A DNA stretch of 12,097 nt from Actinomycetes bacterium (GTDB lineage Bacteria; Actinomycetota; Acidimicrobiia; Acidimicrobiales; RAAP-2): contig JAKBAZ010000024.1 in the NCBI GenBank assembly GCA_021826255.1, positions 1 through 12,097 on the forward strand. The letters run 5' to 3'. Below the pieces are notes generated by a model. It saw only the letters and a list, made by a program, of their open reading frames with translations, was not told the origin of the DNA and did not search any database. How positions within the stretch are numbered: position 1 is the stretch's first letter; each line of letters starts with the position of its first letter. Shown piece after piece: positions 11,099 through 12,097 of this stretch. The position numbers and the translations under genes were made by a program.

Positions 11099-12063
11099 TG
11101 GCCCGCTTCGCGTCGGTACTCGACTTGGTCGGAAATACGCCGATCGTTGATATTTCGGCCCTCTCGCCGAAACCGAACGTCACCATCCTCGCCAAGCTCG
11201 AAGGGCGTAACCCCGCGGGGTCGGTGAAAGATCGCGTGGCCCTCTCGCTCGTTGAAGGTGCTGAACGCGACGGTCGACTCATTCCGGGCAAGCCGGACCA
11301 GGTCCTCATTGAGCCCTCGTCGGGGAACACCGGAATCGCTCTGGCGATGGTCTGTCGTATGCGTGGCTACCACCTGAAGGTGGTGTTGCCCACCAATGTG
11401 TCGGCTGAACGGCGCCAACTGCTGGAGGCCTGGGGAGCCGAGATTATCGACTCTCCTGGTTCAGAGGGGTCCAATGGAGCCGTGCGTATGGCCCAACGAC
11501 TCGCGGCCGATCACCCCGAGTGGGTCTTTCTCTACCAGTACGCCAATCCGGATAATCCGAGGGCTCACTACACCACCACGGGTCCAGAGATTCTTCGCGA
11601 CGTCCCCGAAATTACTCACTTCGTGGCCGGACTCGGTACGTCGGGCACTCTAATGGGCGTGGGTCGGTACTTGAAGGAGAACAAGCCCGGGGTTCAAATC
11701 TGGGCCATCGAGCCGCCGAGCGGGGAGATGGTGGACGGGCTCAGGAATCTCGATGACGGGTACATCCCACCGATTTTCACCGAGAACCACGGACCTGACC
11801 TCTTGGATCGCAAAGTGGTCGTGCGTCCTCGTGAGTCCATCGAATGGACTCGCCGATTGACCGAGGTGGGCCTCTTCACCGGTATCTCGTCGGGGGCCAT
11901 TCTCGCGGGTGCGCTGAAGTGTGCCTCGCTCGTACCCGACGACGAGACGGCGACCATCGTGATGATCGTGTGTGACGACGGGTGGAAGTACCTTTCGACC
12001 GGTGCGTGGAGTGACGACATCGATCACGTCGTGGAGCGAGCGACCAAGATCATCTACTTCTGA
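11098..12063 (+). CDS. cysM: O-phosphoserine sulfhydrylase (cysteine synthase CysM, CysO-dependent type)
   Basis: A 321-residue PLP enzyme of the cysteine synthase (fold-type II) family. The PLP-binding lysine is Lys44 in NPAGSVKDR; EPSSGNTGIA (about 72-81) binds the substrate carboxylate, GLGTSGTLMG (178-187) holds the cofactor phosphate, and GISSGA follows near 262. GLRNLDDGY (Arg216) matches the region of the arginine that gives mycobacterial CysM its preference for O-phosphoserine, and the C-terminal block CDDGWKYLSTGAW is CysM-like rather than CysK-like. It transfers sulfide from CysO thiocarboxylate to the aminoacrylate intermediate, making CysO-Cys for Mec to hydrolyse. GTG 11098 shares one base with the cysO stop, so translation is coupled. 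Length is as in M. tuberculosis (about 323). This route to cysteine is thought to resist oxidative stress because sulfide stays protein-bound. Confidence 0.95.
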   Translation: MARFASVLDLVGNTPIVDISALSPKPNVTILAKLEGRNPAGSVKDRVALSLVEGAERDGRLIPGKPDQVLIEPSSGNTGIALAMVCRMRGYHLKVVLPTNVSAERRQLLEAWGAEIIDSPGSEGSNGAVRMAQRLAADHPEWVFLYQYANPDNPRAHYTTTGPEILRDVPEITHFVAGLGTSGTLMGVGRYLKENKPGVQIWAIEPPSGEMVDGLRNLDDGYIPPIFTENHGPDLLDRKVVVRPRESIEWTRRLTEVGLFTGISSGAILAGALKCASLVPDDETATIVMIVCDDGWKYLSTGAWSDDIDHVVERATKIIYF

Positions 12064-12068
12064 TCTCC

Positions 12069-12082
12069 TCCACTACGGTGGA
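12069..12082 (+). terminator. Short UACG-loop hairpin after cysM
   Basis: TCCAC and GTGGA pair around a TACG tetraloop (12069-12082), a stable UNCG-type loop, 5 nt after the cysM stop. The stem is short and no U-run follows. AAGGAG at the window's last bases (12092-12097) looks like a ribosome binding site for a further co-directional gene, so transcription may continue. Confidence 0.35.
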
Positions 12083-12097
12083 CGGGACGAGAAGGAG

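Noticed and set aside
1..12097. CRISPR array or insertion sequence
   Set aside because: No regularly spaced repeats, cas genes, transposase motifs or terminal repeats bounding a transposase were found.

Overview
The window looks like chromosomal DNA of a moderately GC-rich actinobacterium. The best evidence is the mec–cysO–cysM cysteine operon, which is typical of Actinomycetota, together with frequent GTG starts and several TAnnnT boxes placed exactly 6 nt before a start codon (leaderless genes). The class cannot be fixed from sequence alone; Acidimicrobiia is a guess. No CRISPR array, insertion sequence or rRNA gene was seen.

Layout. (1) 1-1019, plus strand: two small secreted proteins of unknown function in a probable operon, the first cut by the window edge and preceded by a run of nine G. 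(2) 1146-4340, minus strand: a TPP riboswitch, then an NCS1-type permease (CytX-like, hydroxymethylpyrimidine uptake), an APH-fold small-molecule kinase overlapping it by 4 nt, and a VTT/DedA-like membrane protein that also has its own candidate leaderless promoter. (3) 4426-5285, minus strand: an ECF sigma factor and its soluble zinc-binding anti-sigma factor, overlapping by 4 nt; divergent from them is a secreted beta-propeller (lactonase-like) protein at 5373-6509 ending in a strong hairpin. (4) 6680-7726: a membrane protein with an internal duplication. (5) 7727-9359: a gene-poor, decayed-looking stretch next to the 3' end of the tmRNA gene, with short ORFs, an AbrB-like antitoxin and a PIN-domain (VapC-like) toxin gene broken by an in-frame amber codon, plus a long imperfect inverted repeat touching the tmRNA end. 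(6) 9360-10288, minus strand: tmRNA (ssrA) and smpB, the trans-translation pair. (7) 10338-12063, plus strand: mec, cysO, cysM, the protein-bound-sulfide route to cysteine.

The most interesting points are: a CysO whose encoded C-terminus is Gly-Gly-Cys-His rather than a bare Gly-Gly, so the adjacent JAMM protease Mec may have to mature it; an unassigned kinase under TPP-riboswitch control, possibly a thiamine-precursor salvage kinase; the amber-interrupted toxin with a perfect stem-loop just downstream; a short, unusual tmRNA tag; and a consistent leaderless promoter signature at five genes.
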